A stretch of DNA of 32,253 nt from Chitinophagaceae bacterium (GTDB lineage Bacteria > Bacteroidota > Bacteroidia > Chitinophagales > Chitinophagaceae), in the NCBI GenBank assembly GCA_016787085.1, contig JAEUVJ010000049.1, positions 1-32,253 on the forward strand, given 5' to 3'. Below, one piece after another: positions 24,774 through 32,253 of this stretch (within the stretch, counting starts at the first letter, position 1; every line of letters starts with the position of its first letter). The notes beneath the pieces are model-generated. The model saw only the letters and a program-made list of their open reading frames with translations. It made no database searches and was not told where the DNA came from. The translations under genes and the position numbers were made by a program.

Positions 24774-24781
24774 CAAATGTA
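24774..24781 (-). promoter_or_regulatory. -7 promoter box of the MATE gene
   Basis: TACATTTG on the minus strand is an exact TAnnTTTG match, ending 12 bases before the ATG at 24761. Its final TTG is the start codon of the longest reading frame, so that frame start is probably artificial. Confidence 0.5.
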
Positions 24782-24886
24782 CGATAAAGGAGTTACAGGA
24801 TACCTCACCACTTTTGTTAAGAGTGTTCTGTTTAAATGAATTCCGGTTGAGGCTTTTTCGGTAATATTGCAGGCAATCAAAGAACC

Positions 24887-25708
24887 TTGAAGCGTCTATT
24901 TTACATAAAGAATGAACAAGCCGGCGATATGACGCAATCTGTGTTATCGCTGCAGATCGGTGAACGCCATTTTGGTTTCGCCATCACCGATGAAACGGGT
25001 TCCATACTCCATTTACTGGGTTATTATACCGCAGAGGAGATGGATGCCGGTACCTTGTCCTCTGTTTACAGCGATAATTATGAACTCGGCCGTCCGTTTT
25101 ATTCCGTACAGGTAAGCTATGATCATGGAAAGAATGTGCTGGTACCTGTGCAGCATTTTAATGCAGATAGTTCACGGAGTTTGCCTGATTGTATGTTTGG
25201 GAAAGATGGCCGCTCCTTTGTATTGTATGAAGCCGTGAATGAGTGGCAGCTTTATAACGTGTATGCGGTGCCTGCTGATGTGCAGGAGTGGGTAAACCGG
25301 AAATTTCCTTCAGCTGTACACCGTCATTATTTTACTCTTGGAATCAAAAGTATGGCTGCAGGACCGGGAGACCGGATACTGGCGGATATTCATACAGATG
25401 AATTTTCGTTTATAGCCATCAAAGGCAACAAATTACTGATCGCACAAACGCATCCGTATTCTTCGCCGGAAGATATTTGCTATTACTTGTTAAAGACCTG
25501 CCATCAGTTTTCTTTATCACAGGAGCAGGTGCAACTGACCGTTTCAGGACTGATAGAGAAAGAATCACAACTTTACCGGGAACTATACCAGTTCTTTGTG
25601 CATGTGGAATTCAGGGAGCCGGCCTGGACCATGCCTGTGATGGAAGATCATGAATACCCGGCTCATTTTTTTACTTCACTTAATGACCTGGCCCGATGCG
25701 CATCATAG
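24887..25708 (+). CDS. DUF3822-family protein
   Basis: A 273-residue cytoplasmic protein without membrane segments. The N-terminal LSLQIGERHFGFAITDETG, DNYELGRPFYSVQVSYD and VPVQHFNADSS, then the C-terminal HPYSSPEDICYYLLKTCHQF, are typical of DUF3822. That family is usually encoded directly before rsmD in Bacteroidota, and its function is unknown. The start is uncertain. TTG at 24887 keeps an N-terminal LFYIKNEQ stretch that resembles family members, and it lies 17 bases after TAATATTG, one mismatch from the -7 consensus. The ATG at 24929 would give 259 residues. The 3' end overlaps rsmD by 13 bases, implying translational coupling and a functional link to rRNA modification or a shared operon role. 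Confidence 0.82.
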   Translation: MKRLFYIKNEQAGDMTQSVLSLQIGERHFGFAITDETGSILHLLGYYTAEEMDAGTLSSVYSDNYELGRPFYSVQVSYDHGKNVLVPVQHFNADSSRSLPDCMFGKDGRSFVLYEAVNEWQLYNVYAVPADVQEWVNRKFPSAVHRHYFTLGIKSMAAGPGDRILADIHTDEFSFIAIKGNKLLIAQTHPYSSPEDICYYLLKTCHQFSLSQEQVQLTVSGLIEKESQLYRELYQFFVHVEFREPAWTMPVMEDHEYPAHFFTSLNDLARCAS

Positions 25709-26235
25709 GTGGTGAACATGGCGGAAGAAGGTTCAATCCGCCGGCGAAAATGCCTTACACAAGGCCGACCACAGATATAGCCAAAGAAGGACTGTTCAAT
25801 ATACTGCAGCATAAACTAAACATAGAAGAGCTGAAAACGCTTGATCTGTTTGGGGGAACGGGCAGTATCAGCTATGAACTGGCATCGAGAGGCGCCAAAG
25901 ACCTGACGATCGTAGAGAAGGATACTGCTATGTATGAATTCATCAAAAAGACAACAAAGGAACTGCGGATAGAGAACATGAAGATGGTGAAGATGGATGT
26001 GTTTAAATTCATAGAGCAGTGTACAGATCAATTTGATTTTATATTCGCGGGACCACCGTATGCATTGACCAATATTGACGATCTGCCTAAGCGGGTATTC
26101 GAAAAACAATTGCTAAAGCCCGGCGGCTGGTTCATACTGGAGCATACACCGCGAAATAGTTATAAGCACTTTCCTCATTATAAAAGCGAGAGGAACTACG
26201 GGACAACAGTGTTCACTACATTTGTCAGCGAATAG
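25696..26235 (+). CDS. rsmD: 16S rRNA (guanine(966)-N2)-methyltransferase RsmD, with altered motif IV
   Basis: SAM-dependent methyltransferase predicted to methylate G966 in the 16S rRNA decoding region. The 179-residue protein begins MRIIGGEHGGRRF. PYTRPTTDIAKEGLFNIL is the RsmD signature, TLDLFGGTGSISYELASRGA is the SAM-binding loop, and VEKDTAMYEFI follows as motif II. Motif IV, normally DPPY or DPPF, reads A-G-P-P-Y with Gly119 (codon GGA at 26050). That is two base changes from any Asp codon, so it is not a simple read error. The replaced residue normally helps to hold the target base, so activity may be altered or compensated. Operon neighbours are DUF3822 (13-base overlap) and 5-FTHF cyclo-ligase. 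Confidence 0.9.
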   Translation: MRIIGGEHGGRRFNPPAKMPYTRPTTDIAKEGLFNILQHKLNIEELKTLDLFGGTGSISYELASRGAKDLTIVEKDTAMYEFIKKTTKELRIENMKMVKMDVFKFIEQCTDQFDFIFAGPPYALTNIDDLPKRVFEKQLLKPGGWFILEHTPRNSYKHFPHYKSERNYGTTVFTTFVSE

Positions 26236-26296
26236 TTTTGTACGATTTCGCCCTGTTGCAGGCGCAAGTACACGACAAGCCATTAAGCACACTACC

Positions 26297-26866
26297 ATGC
26301 TGAAAAAAGAAGCCCGGAAACAATACAGGGAAAAGAGAATGCAGCTTTCGGAAATGGAAATGTCGAAGCTGGATGACCTGATGCTGATCCAGTTTCAAAC
26401 CATTGAACTGCCTTTTCTTGAGTCGCTGTTATCCTATTGGCCCATCGAGGAGAACAATGAGCCAAATACTCATTTGTTCACTGAGTTCCTGAAATTCAGG
26501 AATCCTGAATTAAGAATATGTTACCCGGTTGCTGATTTTGATACATTATCCATGAAAGCTGTCGCTACGGATATTGATACCCCTTTTGAAAAGAAGGCAC
26601 TGAATATTTATGAACCGGATGAAGGGATGATGATGCCGGCAGCGGGAATAGACATGATATTTGTTCCTCTGCTGGCATTTGACAAGCGTGGTTACAGGGT
26701 TGGCTATGGCAAAGGGTTCTATGATAAATACCTTGTTCAATGCCGTAAGGATTGCATCAAAGCAGGCTTCAGTTATTTTGAACCCCTTGATAGAATTGAT
26801 GACCACCATGATTTTGACGTACCTTTAGACCTTTGTATCACACCGCAGAACGTGTATGTTTTCTAA
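26297..26866 (+). CDS. 5-formyltetrahydrofolate cyclo-ligase
   Basis: Converts 5-formyl-THF to 5,10-methenyl-THF with ATP, returning stored folate to the active pool. The 190 residues begin MLKKEARKQYREKRMQLSE, the usual basic N-terminus. SLLSYWPIEENNEPNT, DMIFVPLLAFDKRGYRVGYG and GKGFYDKYL (137-145 region) are the family signatures, followed by the C-terminal VPLDLCITPQNVYVF. The ATG at 26297 is preferred over an in-frame TTG at 26222, because that TTG lies inside the end of rsmD and adds a nonconserved tail. The gene overlaps lpxK by 11 bases. Confidence 0.93.
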   Translation: MLKKEARKQYREKRMQLSEMEMSKLDDLMLIQFQTIELPFLESLLSYWPIEENNEPNTHLFTEFLKFRNPELRICYPVADFDTLSMKAVATDIDTPFEKKALNIYEPDEGMMMPAAGIDMIFVPLLAFDKRGYRVGYGKGFYDKYLVQCRKDCIKAGFSYFEPLDRIDDHHDFDVPLDLCITPQNVYVF

Positions 26867-27929
26867 TTTCTTTCTCAAATCCTTCCGGGTGCTTTTATTA
26901 CCGTTTGCGGTACTGTATTGGCTGGTGATCCTGGTCCGTAACTGGATGTATGATAAAAAGATCATCCGTTCTTCTTCATTTGGTTTGCCGTTGATATGTG
27001 TAGGTAACCTTTCTGTCGGGGGTACGGGCAAGTCGCCGATGGTGGAATATCTGGTGCGGTTATTAAAAGCCGATTTCAGCATTGCGACCCTCAGCCGCGG
27101 ATATAAGCGAAAAACAAAAGGCTACGCATTGGCTAATGAGAATACTACGGCACTGGAGATCGGTGATGAGCCGATGCAGTTCCATATAAAATTTCCGGAA
27201 GTGCCGGTAGCAGTGGGCGAGGAGAGATTAGATGCCATTCCGCAGTTATTGCATGACAGGCCGGGAGTTCAGGCTGTCGTGCTGGATGATGCCTTTCAGC
27301 ACAGGGCCATCCAGGCTGGCCTGAATATCCTGCTGACGGAGTACAGTAATTTATTCACCCGTGATTTCTATTTGCCGACCGGTGACCTGAGGGACCTGAA
27401 ATCTTCTTACAAAAGAGCAGAGATCATCGTGGTCACCAAATGTGATCCTTCCTTATCAGAAGCTGAACGGCAGAAGGTCATTAAAGAAATAAATCCTTTA
27501 CAAGAGCAAACCGTTTTCTTTACGGCTATTGAATATGGAGAGGCGTATCACATCAGCGGGAAACAGCCCTACCAACTTAGCAATAAAGCAGAAGTATTAC
27601 TGGTAACAGGTATTGCTAATCCACGACCTTTGAAGATATTACTGGAAGAACATAGCCGTACCTATTATCTCCAGCAGTATCCTGATCATCACATATTCAC
27701 CATTGATGACCTGCGGGAGATACGGAAACGTTTCAGGCAAATAGAGGCCCATGAGAAAATAATCCTTACCACGGAAAAGGATGCAGTGCGACTGGTAAAA
27801 TTTGACCAGGAATTGTCGGATCTGCCATTGTATGTGATACCGGTCAGGCACCTTTTTTTATTTGGCGAAGCGGAAAAATTCAATGAGCTTGTCATCCGTT
27901 TTATCAGGGATTTCAGACAGGCAGAATAA
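26856..27929 (+). CDS. lpxK: Tetraacyldisaccharide 4'-kinase
   Basis: Phosphorylates the 4' position of the lipid A disaccharide precursor at the inner face of the cytoplasmic membrane. The 357 residues start with an N-terminal membrane helix (about 10-28, VLLLPFAVLYWLVILV). The P-loop is CVGNLSVGGTGKSPM (K59). LSRGYKRKTKGY, ALEIGDEPMQFHIKFP, VVLDDAFQHRAIQAGLNILL and RDFYLPTGDLRDL are standard LpxK stretches. The start overlaps the preceding folate gene by 11 bases, and rnr starts 9 bases after the stop. It shows that the organism makes lipid A, as expected of a Gram-negative. Confidence 0.95.
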   Translation: MFSNFFLKSFRVLLLPFAVLYWLVILVRNWMYDKKIIRSSSFGLPLICVGNLSVGGTGKSPMVEYLVRLLKADFSIATLSRGYKRKTKGYALANENTTALEIGDEPMQFHIKFPEVPVAVGEERLDAIPQLLHDRPGVQAVVLDDAFQHRAIQAGLNILLTEYSNLFTRDFYLPTGDLRDLKSSYKRAEIIVVTKCDPSLSEAERQKVIKEINPLQEQTVFFTAIEYGEAYHISGKQPYQLSNKAEVLLVTGIANPRPLKILLEEHSRTYYLQQYPDHHIFTIDDLREIRKRFRQIEAHEKIILTTEKDAVRLVKFDQELSDLPLYVIPVRHLFLFGEAEKFNELVIRFIRDFRQAE

Positions 27930-27938
27930 AACAAACCT

Positions 27939-29972
27939 ATGGGAAGAAAAAACGCAAAGAAAGTAAAGCACAGACATAGTGAAGGGGCCGGAAAAACATT
28001 CAAAGGTACACTGGATGTGACCCGTTCAGGAATGGGATTTGTGATCGTACCTGATCTGCAGATAGATATATTGATCCGGCCGGGAGATTTTAATACAGCA
28101 TTGCATGGCGACACGGTTTTGGTACGTATTAAAAATGCTGCCGGCGGCGGGCGGCGTATGCAGGGCGAGGTGTATGAAATCATCCAGCGTAAACGTGTCG
28201 AATTCATTGGTCATATACAGTTAAGCAAAGACTTTGCTTTTTTTGTTCCTGAGACAGATAAGCCGATGCCTGACCTGTACATACCGTTATCCTCATTGAA
28301 CCAGGCAAAGGATAAGGACAGGGTGGTGGCCCGTTTGATGAAGTGGGAAAAAGGCGACAAGCGGCCGGTGGGAGAAGTGGTGAGTGTACTGGATGAGGAA
28401 AACAGCAATGATGCTGCGATGAAAGAGATCCTGCTGGAAAATGGCTTCCCGCTGGAGTTTCCGGATGATGCGCTCGAAGTAGCTGCCAGGATACCTGAGA
28501 TCATTTCAGAAAAGGAGATACAGAAACGCAAAGATGTACGCGGCATTCTCACCTTCACCATTGATCCGGTTGATGCCAAAGACTTTGATGATGCGATCTC
28601 GATACGGCTGTTGAAGAATGGCCATTATGAGATCGGGGTGCATATTGCAGACGTAAGCCATTATGTAGAGTATGATACAGCATTGGATAAAGCCGCTTAC
28701 CAAAAAGCCACTTCAGTGTATTTGCCCGACCGGGTAAACCCGATGCTGCCGGAGCATATATCGAATGTATTATGCTCACTAAGGCCTCATGAGGATAAAC
28801 TTACTTTCTCTGCCATATTCCAGATGACGGCCAAAGGAGAAGTGAAGCAATACTGGCTTGGCAGAACGGTTATGCATTCAGATCACCGGTTCACCTATGA
28901 AGATGTACAGGCGATCATTGAGACAAAAGAGGGTTTGTATAAGGATGAGATTCTTTTGTTGAATGATATAGCGCAGCGGATGCGCAAAAAAAGATTCCAG
29001 CACGGGGCGATCAATTTTTCCTCGCAGGAAGTACGGTTCAAACTGGATGAAAAAGGTGACCCTATTGGTATCATGATCAAGGAAAGCAAGGAATCGCATC
29101 AGCTTATTGAAGAATTCATGCTCCTGGCAAACCGGTATGTGGCAGAGAATATCTCAAAAATCAAACTGAAAGGAAAACCCGTTCCTTTTCCTTACCGGAT
29201 CCATGATGATCCCGATGAAGAAAAACTGTTGCCGTTTGTAGCTTTTGCCAAAAAATTCGGGCATAAGTTCGATACCTCTTCCCCGGATGAGATCGCCAGG
29301 TCCTTTAACCAGTTATTAAAAGATGCACATGGCAAACCTGAACAGCATGTGCTGGAACAATTAGGTATAAGAACCATGGCCAAAGCCAAATACACAACGG
29401 AGAACGTGGGGCACTACGGACTTGGTTTCGAGCATTATTGTCATTTTACATCACCCATACGCCGCTACCCGGATGTGATGACACACCGGATACTGCAGGA
29501 AGCGCTGGATAATAATATCATTCCGGATAAAAAGCTGGAAGAGAAATGCAAGCACTGCAGCGACAGGGAAAGGGCAGCCATGGAAGCGGAGAGAGCAGCG
29601 AATAAATACAAGCAGGTGCAGTATATGAAGAACTACCTTGGAGAAGAATTTGAGGGAGTGATCAGCGGGGTGGCCAGTTTTGGATTCTGGGTGGAAACGG
29701 TAGAGCATAAATGCGAAGGATTGGTCAGTGTGAACAGCTTATTGGAGTATGATGAATTCCGCCATGTAGAATCTGATTATTGTTTAGTGGGACAAAGAAG
29801 CGGCCGGAAATTCAGGATGGGAGATAAGGTATGGATCAAAGTGGTTGCTGCCAACCTGACCAAAAGACAATTGGACTATGAGTGGGTGGTGGCAGGAGAG
29901 ATAACAAAGACACAGACAGAAGAAGATAAGCAGGTAAAACCTGTAAAACAGAAAATCAAAAAGAGGAAGTAA
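27939..29972 (+). CDS. rnr: Ribonuclease R (RNB-family 3'-5' exoribonuclease)
   Basis: Degrades structured RNA processively from the 3' end. The 677 residues begin with a Lys/Arg/His-rich tail. Cold-shock-like domains follow at about 20-170 (FKGTLDVTRSGMGFVIVP, DFAFFVPETDKPMPDLYI). The RNB catalytic domain has FTIDPVDAKDFDDAISI, with acidic residues D209, D215, D217 and D218 for the metal site, and later HYGLGFEHYCHFTSPIRRYPD. An S1 RNA-binding domain covers about 565-650 (YLGEEFEGVISGVASFGFWV), followed by a Lys-rich tail (KPVKQKIKKRK) typical of RNase R. It is the fifth gene of the plus-strand run, 9 bases after lpxK. Confidence 0.95.
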   Translation: MGRKNAKKVKHRHSEGAGKTFKGTLDVTRSGMGFVIVPDLQIDILIRPGDFNTALHGDTVLVRIKNAAGGGRRMQGEVYEIIQRKRVEFIGHIQLSKDFAFFVPETDKPMPDLYIPLSSLNQAKDKDRVVARLMKWEKGDKRPVGEVVSVLDEENSNDAAMKEILLENGFPLEFPDDALEVAARIPEIISEKEIQKRKDVRGILTFTIDPVDAKDFDDAISIRLLKNGHYEIGVHIADVSHYVEYDTALDKAAYQKATSVYLPDRVNPMLPEHISNVLCSLRPHEDKLTFSAIFQMTAKGEVKQYWLGRTVMHSDHRFTYEDVQAIIETKEGLYKDEILLLNDIAQRMRKKRFQHGAINFSSQEVRFKLDEKGDPIGIMIKESKESHQLIEEFMLLANRYVAENISKIKLKGKPVPFPYRIHDDPDEEKLLPFVAFAKKFGHKFDTSSPDEIARSFNQLLKDAHGKPEQHVLEQLGIRTMAKAKYTTENVGHYGLGFEHYCHFTSPIRRYPDVMTHRILQEALDNNIIPDKKLEEKCKHCSDRERAAMEAERAANKYKQVQYMKNYLGEEFEGVISGVASFGFWVETVEHKCEGLVSVNSLLEYDEFRHVESDYCLVGQRSGRKFRMGDKVWIKVVAANLTKRQLDYEWVVAGEITKTQTEEDKQVKPVKQKIKKRK

Positions 29973-30002
29973 CAGCACAGAAGCAAAGAGCCCGCAAAAG
30001 AT

Positions 30003-30379
30003 ATGAATGAGAATGAACTGTCCAAAATTGTGGTGGATTGTATTTTTAAAGTTCATGTGAGCCTTGGGCCCGGTTTGCTGGAAAGTGCCTATGAGAAATG
30101 TTTGTATTATGAACTTAATAAGACTGGACTGCAGGTAGAAAAGCAAAAGACACTACCATTGGTGTATGAAACTGTAAAAATGGAGGTGGGATACCGTGTT
30201 GATCTTATGGTTGATAATAAACTGATCGTTGAAATAAAATCATGTGAGTCTTTGAATGATGTACACAAACTCAGGTGATAACTTATTTGAAATTATCCGG
30301 CTGCAAACTTGGGTTACTGGTCAATTTTAATGTAGCCCTCATAAAAGATGGAATTAAACGAATAGTAAATAATTTATAA
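30003..30379 (+). pseudogene. GxxExxY-family gene with a one-base deletion
   Basis: The first 89 codons match the GxxExxY family, a PD-(D/E)XK-nuclease-like group. G24-LL-E27-SA-Y30 gives the signature, and D67 with E77-I-K79 gives the nuclease-like site. The frame then breaks: after DVHK the reading frame gives LR and stops at 30276-30278. Moving one base downstream at about 30270, the next frame continues [21 protein letters not shown] and GIKRIVNNL to a stop at 30377-30379. One missing base therefore explains the break, and the restored length of about 125 residues is the usual family length. The family's function is not established. A sequencing error is possible but less likely in a non-homopolymer site. 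A hairpin repeat lies right after it. Confidence 0.85.
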
Positions 30380-30412
30380 GCCTTTGTGAATTCTTTGATG
30401 GCCAAAAGGTTC

Positions 30413-30509
30413 AACCGCAAAGACGCAAGGAACTCGCAAAGGACGCAAAAGGGCATAAACATAGTAGATGTTTACAACCCTTTGCGTGATCTTATGCGCC
30501 TTTGCGGTT
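30413..30509. repeat. 97-base imperfect hairpin repeat with CGCAAAG units (MITE/REP-like)
   Basis: The outer arms AACCGCAAAG (30413-30422) and CTTTGCGGTT (30500-30509) match perfectly. Inner arms CGCAAAAGGG (30444-30453) and CCCTTTGCG (30478-30486) pair with one bulge, and the tip is TAAACAT-AGTAG-ATGTTTA (30456-30474). The left half repeats CGCAA(A)G four times at spacings of 8, 11 and 9 bases. There is no T tract, so it is not a terminator. It fills the gap between the decayed GxxExxY gene and the polyprenyl synthase. Similar CTTTGCG repeats occur in Bacteroidota intergenic DNA, as far as I recall. Confidence 0.75.
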
Positions 30510-30521
30510 AAGTAGAAACAC

Positions 30522-31487
30522 ATGCATTCATTCGAGCTACTGTCACAAAAATTCGCCCTGCATTTTGAGCAGAAACATTTTCCTGCTGAACCGACAACAC
30601 TTTATGGTCCCAATGAATATTTCCTGGAAATGGGTGGCAAACGCATCCGTCCCGTGCTGTGCCTGATGGGAAATGAAATGTTTGATGAGATAAAACCCGA
30701 TGCCTGGGAAATGGCAACAGCTATCGAACTCTTTCACAATTTCACCCTGATACATGATGATATCATGGATAATGCCCCGCTGCGCAGGGGAATGGAGACA
30801 GTACATAAAAAGTTTGGTGTCAATACGGCTATCCTGGCCGGTGATGTGATGCTGATCGCTGCATATGAGCTGATGAATAATATTAACCTGCTTGTGATAC
30901 GGCAGGTGCAGAACCTGTTTAACACCACTGCCAAAGAAGTATGCGAAGGGCAACAGTATGATATGGATTTTGAGAAAAGGGAGTCTGTTTCGTTCGAACA
31001 ATACCTGCGCATGATAGAGTTGAAGACATCCGTTCTGTTGGCAGCCAGCCTGAAGATGGGCGCCATACTGGGCGGAGCCGGGCAAAGGAACCAGGACCTC
31101 CTTTATGATTTTGGCAGAAAGCTCGGGCTCGCATTCCAGGTACAGGATGATTATTTAGATGCATTCGGTGACCCGGCGAAGTTCGGGAAACAGGTAGGTG
31201 GAGATATATTAGCAAATAAAAAAACATTCCTGCTTATACATGCCCTTGAAATGGCTTCTGCTTCGCAGAAAAAGGAACTGAAAGAGTTACTGTCAGCTAA
31301 TTCGTCCGGCAAAGTAGATAAGGTATTGCAGATATACCGCGACTGCAAAGTGGATGAATGGGCGTTGAAGTTGAAGAATAAGTTTTTGGATGAGGCATTC
31401 ACCCATCTGGAAGATATCGCTGTTATTTCTTCGAGAAAAGAACCGCTGAAGCAATTAGCGGGTTACCTCGTACAAAGAGACCATTAA
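30522..31487 (+). CDS. Polyprenyl diphosphate synthase family protein
   Basis: Trans-prenyltransferase of 321 residues that condenses isopentenyl diphosphate with an allylic diphosphate. The first Asp-rich motif is D79-D-I-M-D83 in LIHDDIMDNAPLRRG, and the second is D209-D-Y-L-D213 in AFQVQDDYLDAFGD. GGKRIRPVLCLMG and the pre-motif AIELFHNFTLIH are also typical. Chain length cannot be read safely from sequence; farnesyl, geranylgeranyl or longer products remain possible, for example for menaquinone. The start ATG lies 12 bases after the CGCAAAG hairpin repeat, so its expression may depend on readthrough past that element. The next gene starts 97 bases downstream. Confidence 0.92.
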   Translation: MHSFELLSQKFALHFEQKHFPAEPTTLYGPNEYFLEMGGKRIRPVLCLMGNEMFDEIKPDAWEMATAIELFHNFTLIHDDIMDNAPLRRGMETVHKKFGVNTAILAGDVMLIAAYELMNNINLLVIRQVQNLFNTTAKEVCEGQQYDMDFEKRESVSFEQYLRMIELKTSVLLAASLKMGAILGGAGQRNQDLLYDFGRKLGLAFQVQDDYLDAFGDPAKFGKQVGGDILANKKTFLLIHALEMASASQKKELKELLSANSSGKVDKVLQIYRDCKVDEWALKLKNKFLDEAFTHLEDIAVISSRKEPLKQLAGYLVQRDH

Positions 31488-31584
31488 GCTAAGAGATCAA
31501 AGAGGAATGATGTCATAACGCACTTTTCCTTTTTGCTTTTAGCATTGTTTTTTTCCCTATTTTGAATGCTAAACCAACCAACAG

Positions 31585-32253
31585 ATGGCAAATCCCCTGT
31601 TCAGGAAAAAGAAAATTGAATCAATACTCAGCGAATCAGCACAAACGGATTTTGAATTTGAAGGTCATGGCGGACATGGATTAAAGCGGGTACTCACTGT
31701 ACGGGACCTTACTTTTTTTGGTATAGCGGCCATTATTGGTGCCGGAAGTTTCAGCAGCCTGGGTGATGCTGTTTTTAAAGGCGGCCCGGGGGTGGTTGTC
31801 CTTTTTATCATTACAGGTATTGCCTGCGCTTTTACTGCTTTTTGTTATTCAGAGTTTGCCAGCCGTATTCCTGTTGCAGGAAGTGCTTATACTTATTCGT
31901 ATGCCAGTTTTGGGGAGTTGTTTGCTTGGATCATCGGGTGGGCGCTGATCATGGAGTATTCAATTGGTAATATCTATGTGGCTTTTAGCTGGAGTGATTA
32001 TTTTACTTCATTTCTTCATAAGATCAATGTGCATATCCCGGATTACCTGACCTGCAGCTATAAAGAAGCACAAAAAGCAGTAGCAACAGGGTCGTCCAAT
32101 GCAGAGCTCATCAATGCATGGCATTCTGCGCCTATGATAGGAAGCCTGAGATTGATACTGGATGTGCCTGCCATCATTATCAACCTCCTTATCACCTATC
32201 TTGTTTACAGGGGGATTAAAGAAAGCCGCAACTTCAGCAATGCCATGGTGATT
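31585..32253 (+). CDS. Amino-acid permease (APC superfamily), 3' end outside the window
   Basis: Only the first 223 codons are present and the frame is open to the window end. MANPLFRKKKIESILSES is a basic cytoplasmic tail. LKRVLTVRDLTFFGIAAIIG and AGSFSSLGDAVF form the first membrane helix, in the place of the APC GAIIGAGIF-type motif, here with SFSS instead of IF. More helices follow (GPGVVVLFIITGIACAFTAF, FGELFAWIIGWALIMEYSIG). The order resembles cationic amino-acid transporter-like members; the substrate is unknown. TTTG (31532-31535) and TATTTTG (31558-31564), 22 bases apart, form a promoter-like pair upstream. Confidence 0.85.
   Translation, partial: MANPLFRKKKIESILSESAQTDFEFEGHGGHGLKRVLTVRDLTFFGIAAIIGAGSFSSLGDAVFKGGPGVVVLFIITGIACAFTAFCYSEFASRIPVAGSAYTYSYASFGELFAWIIGWALIMEYSIGNIYVAFSWSDYFTSFLHKINVHIPDYLTCSYKEAQKAVATGSSNAELINAWHSAPMIGSLRLILDVPAIIINLLITYLVYRGIKESRNFSNAMVI

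Noticed and set aside
30413..30509. CGCAAAG units read as a CRISPR array or terminator
   Set aside because: Units are 7-10 bases with no uniform spacers, and there is no T tract after the hairpin.

Overview
The window looks like a chromosomal segment of a Bacteroidota bacterium, most likely from Chitinophagaceae or a near relative (inference, no database search). The signs are two TonB-dependent receptors with carboxypeptidase-like N-terminal domains, an M56/BlaI pair with a TonB-like C-terminal domain, a Bacteroidota-type PurM, a DUF3822-rsmD pair, a GxxExxY-family gene, promoters resembling TAnnTTTG (-7), and almost no Shine-Dalgarno sites. Coding density is high. No non-coding gap exceeds about 250 bases, and I see no prophage, IS element, CRISPR array or rRNA operon.

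Layout. 1-5.4 kb: an orphan SusC-like TonB-dependent receptor, then two paralogous membrane-anchored coiled-coil proteins of unknown function on the minus strand. 5.5-9.7 kb: housekeeping genes holA, a predicted lipoprotein, ribF and purM. 9.7-11.8 kb: a BlaI-type repressor and M56 metallopeptidase module with a two-dyad operator, divergent from ftsE. 12.5-15.7 kb: a minus-strand sugar operon, a WbpB/WlbA-like dehydrogenase followed by two glycosyltransferases. 15.8-18.5 kb: a second outer-membrane receptor-like barrel with Gly/Met-rich segments. 18.6-24.8 kb: a DUF445 membrane protein, tRNA-His(GTG), a Prc-type S41 protease, a DinB-family protein, a DUF3575-like barrel and a MATE transporter. 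24.9-30 kb: a compact plus-strand run DUF3822-rsmD-5-FTHF cyclo-ligase-lpxK-rnr with short overlaps. 30-32.25 kb: a frameshifted GxxExxY gene, a 97-base hairpin repeat, a polyprenyl diphosphate synthase and the 5' part of an amino-acid permease cut by the window end.

Most genes are core functions: DNA replication, flavin, purine and folate metabolism, rRNA modification, lipid A, RNA decay and cell division. The accessory content is envelope related. I did not find a clearly new multi-gene system. The best candidates for something undescribed are the tandem coiled-coil paralogs at 3.3-5.4 kb and the M56 protease fused to TonB-like and possibly GldM-like domains. Other points worth checking are the GPPY substitution in RsmD, the decayed GxxExxY gene beside a MITE-like hairpin, and -7 boxes whose own TTG mimics a start codon.
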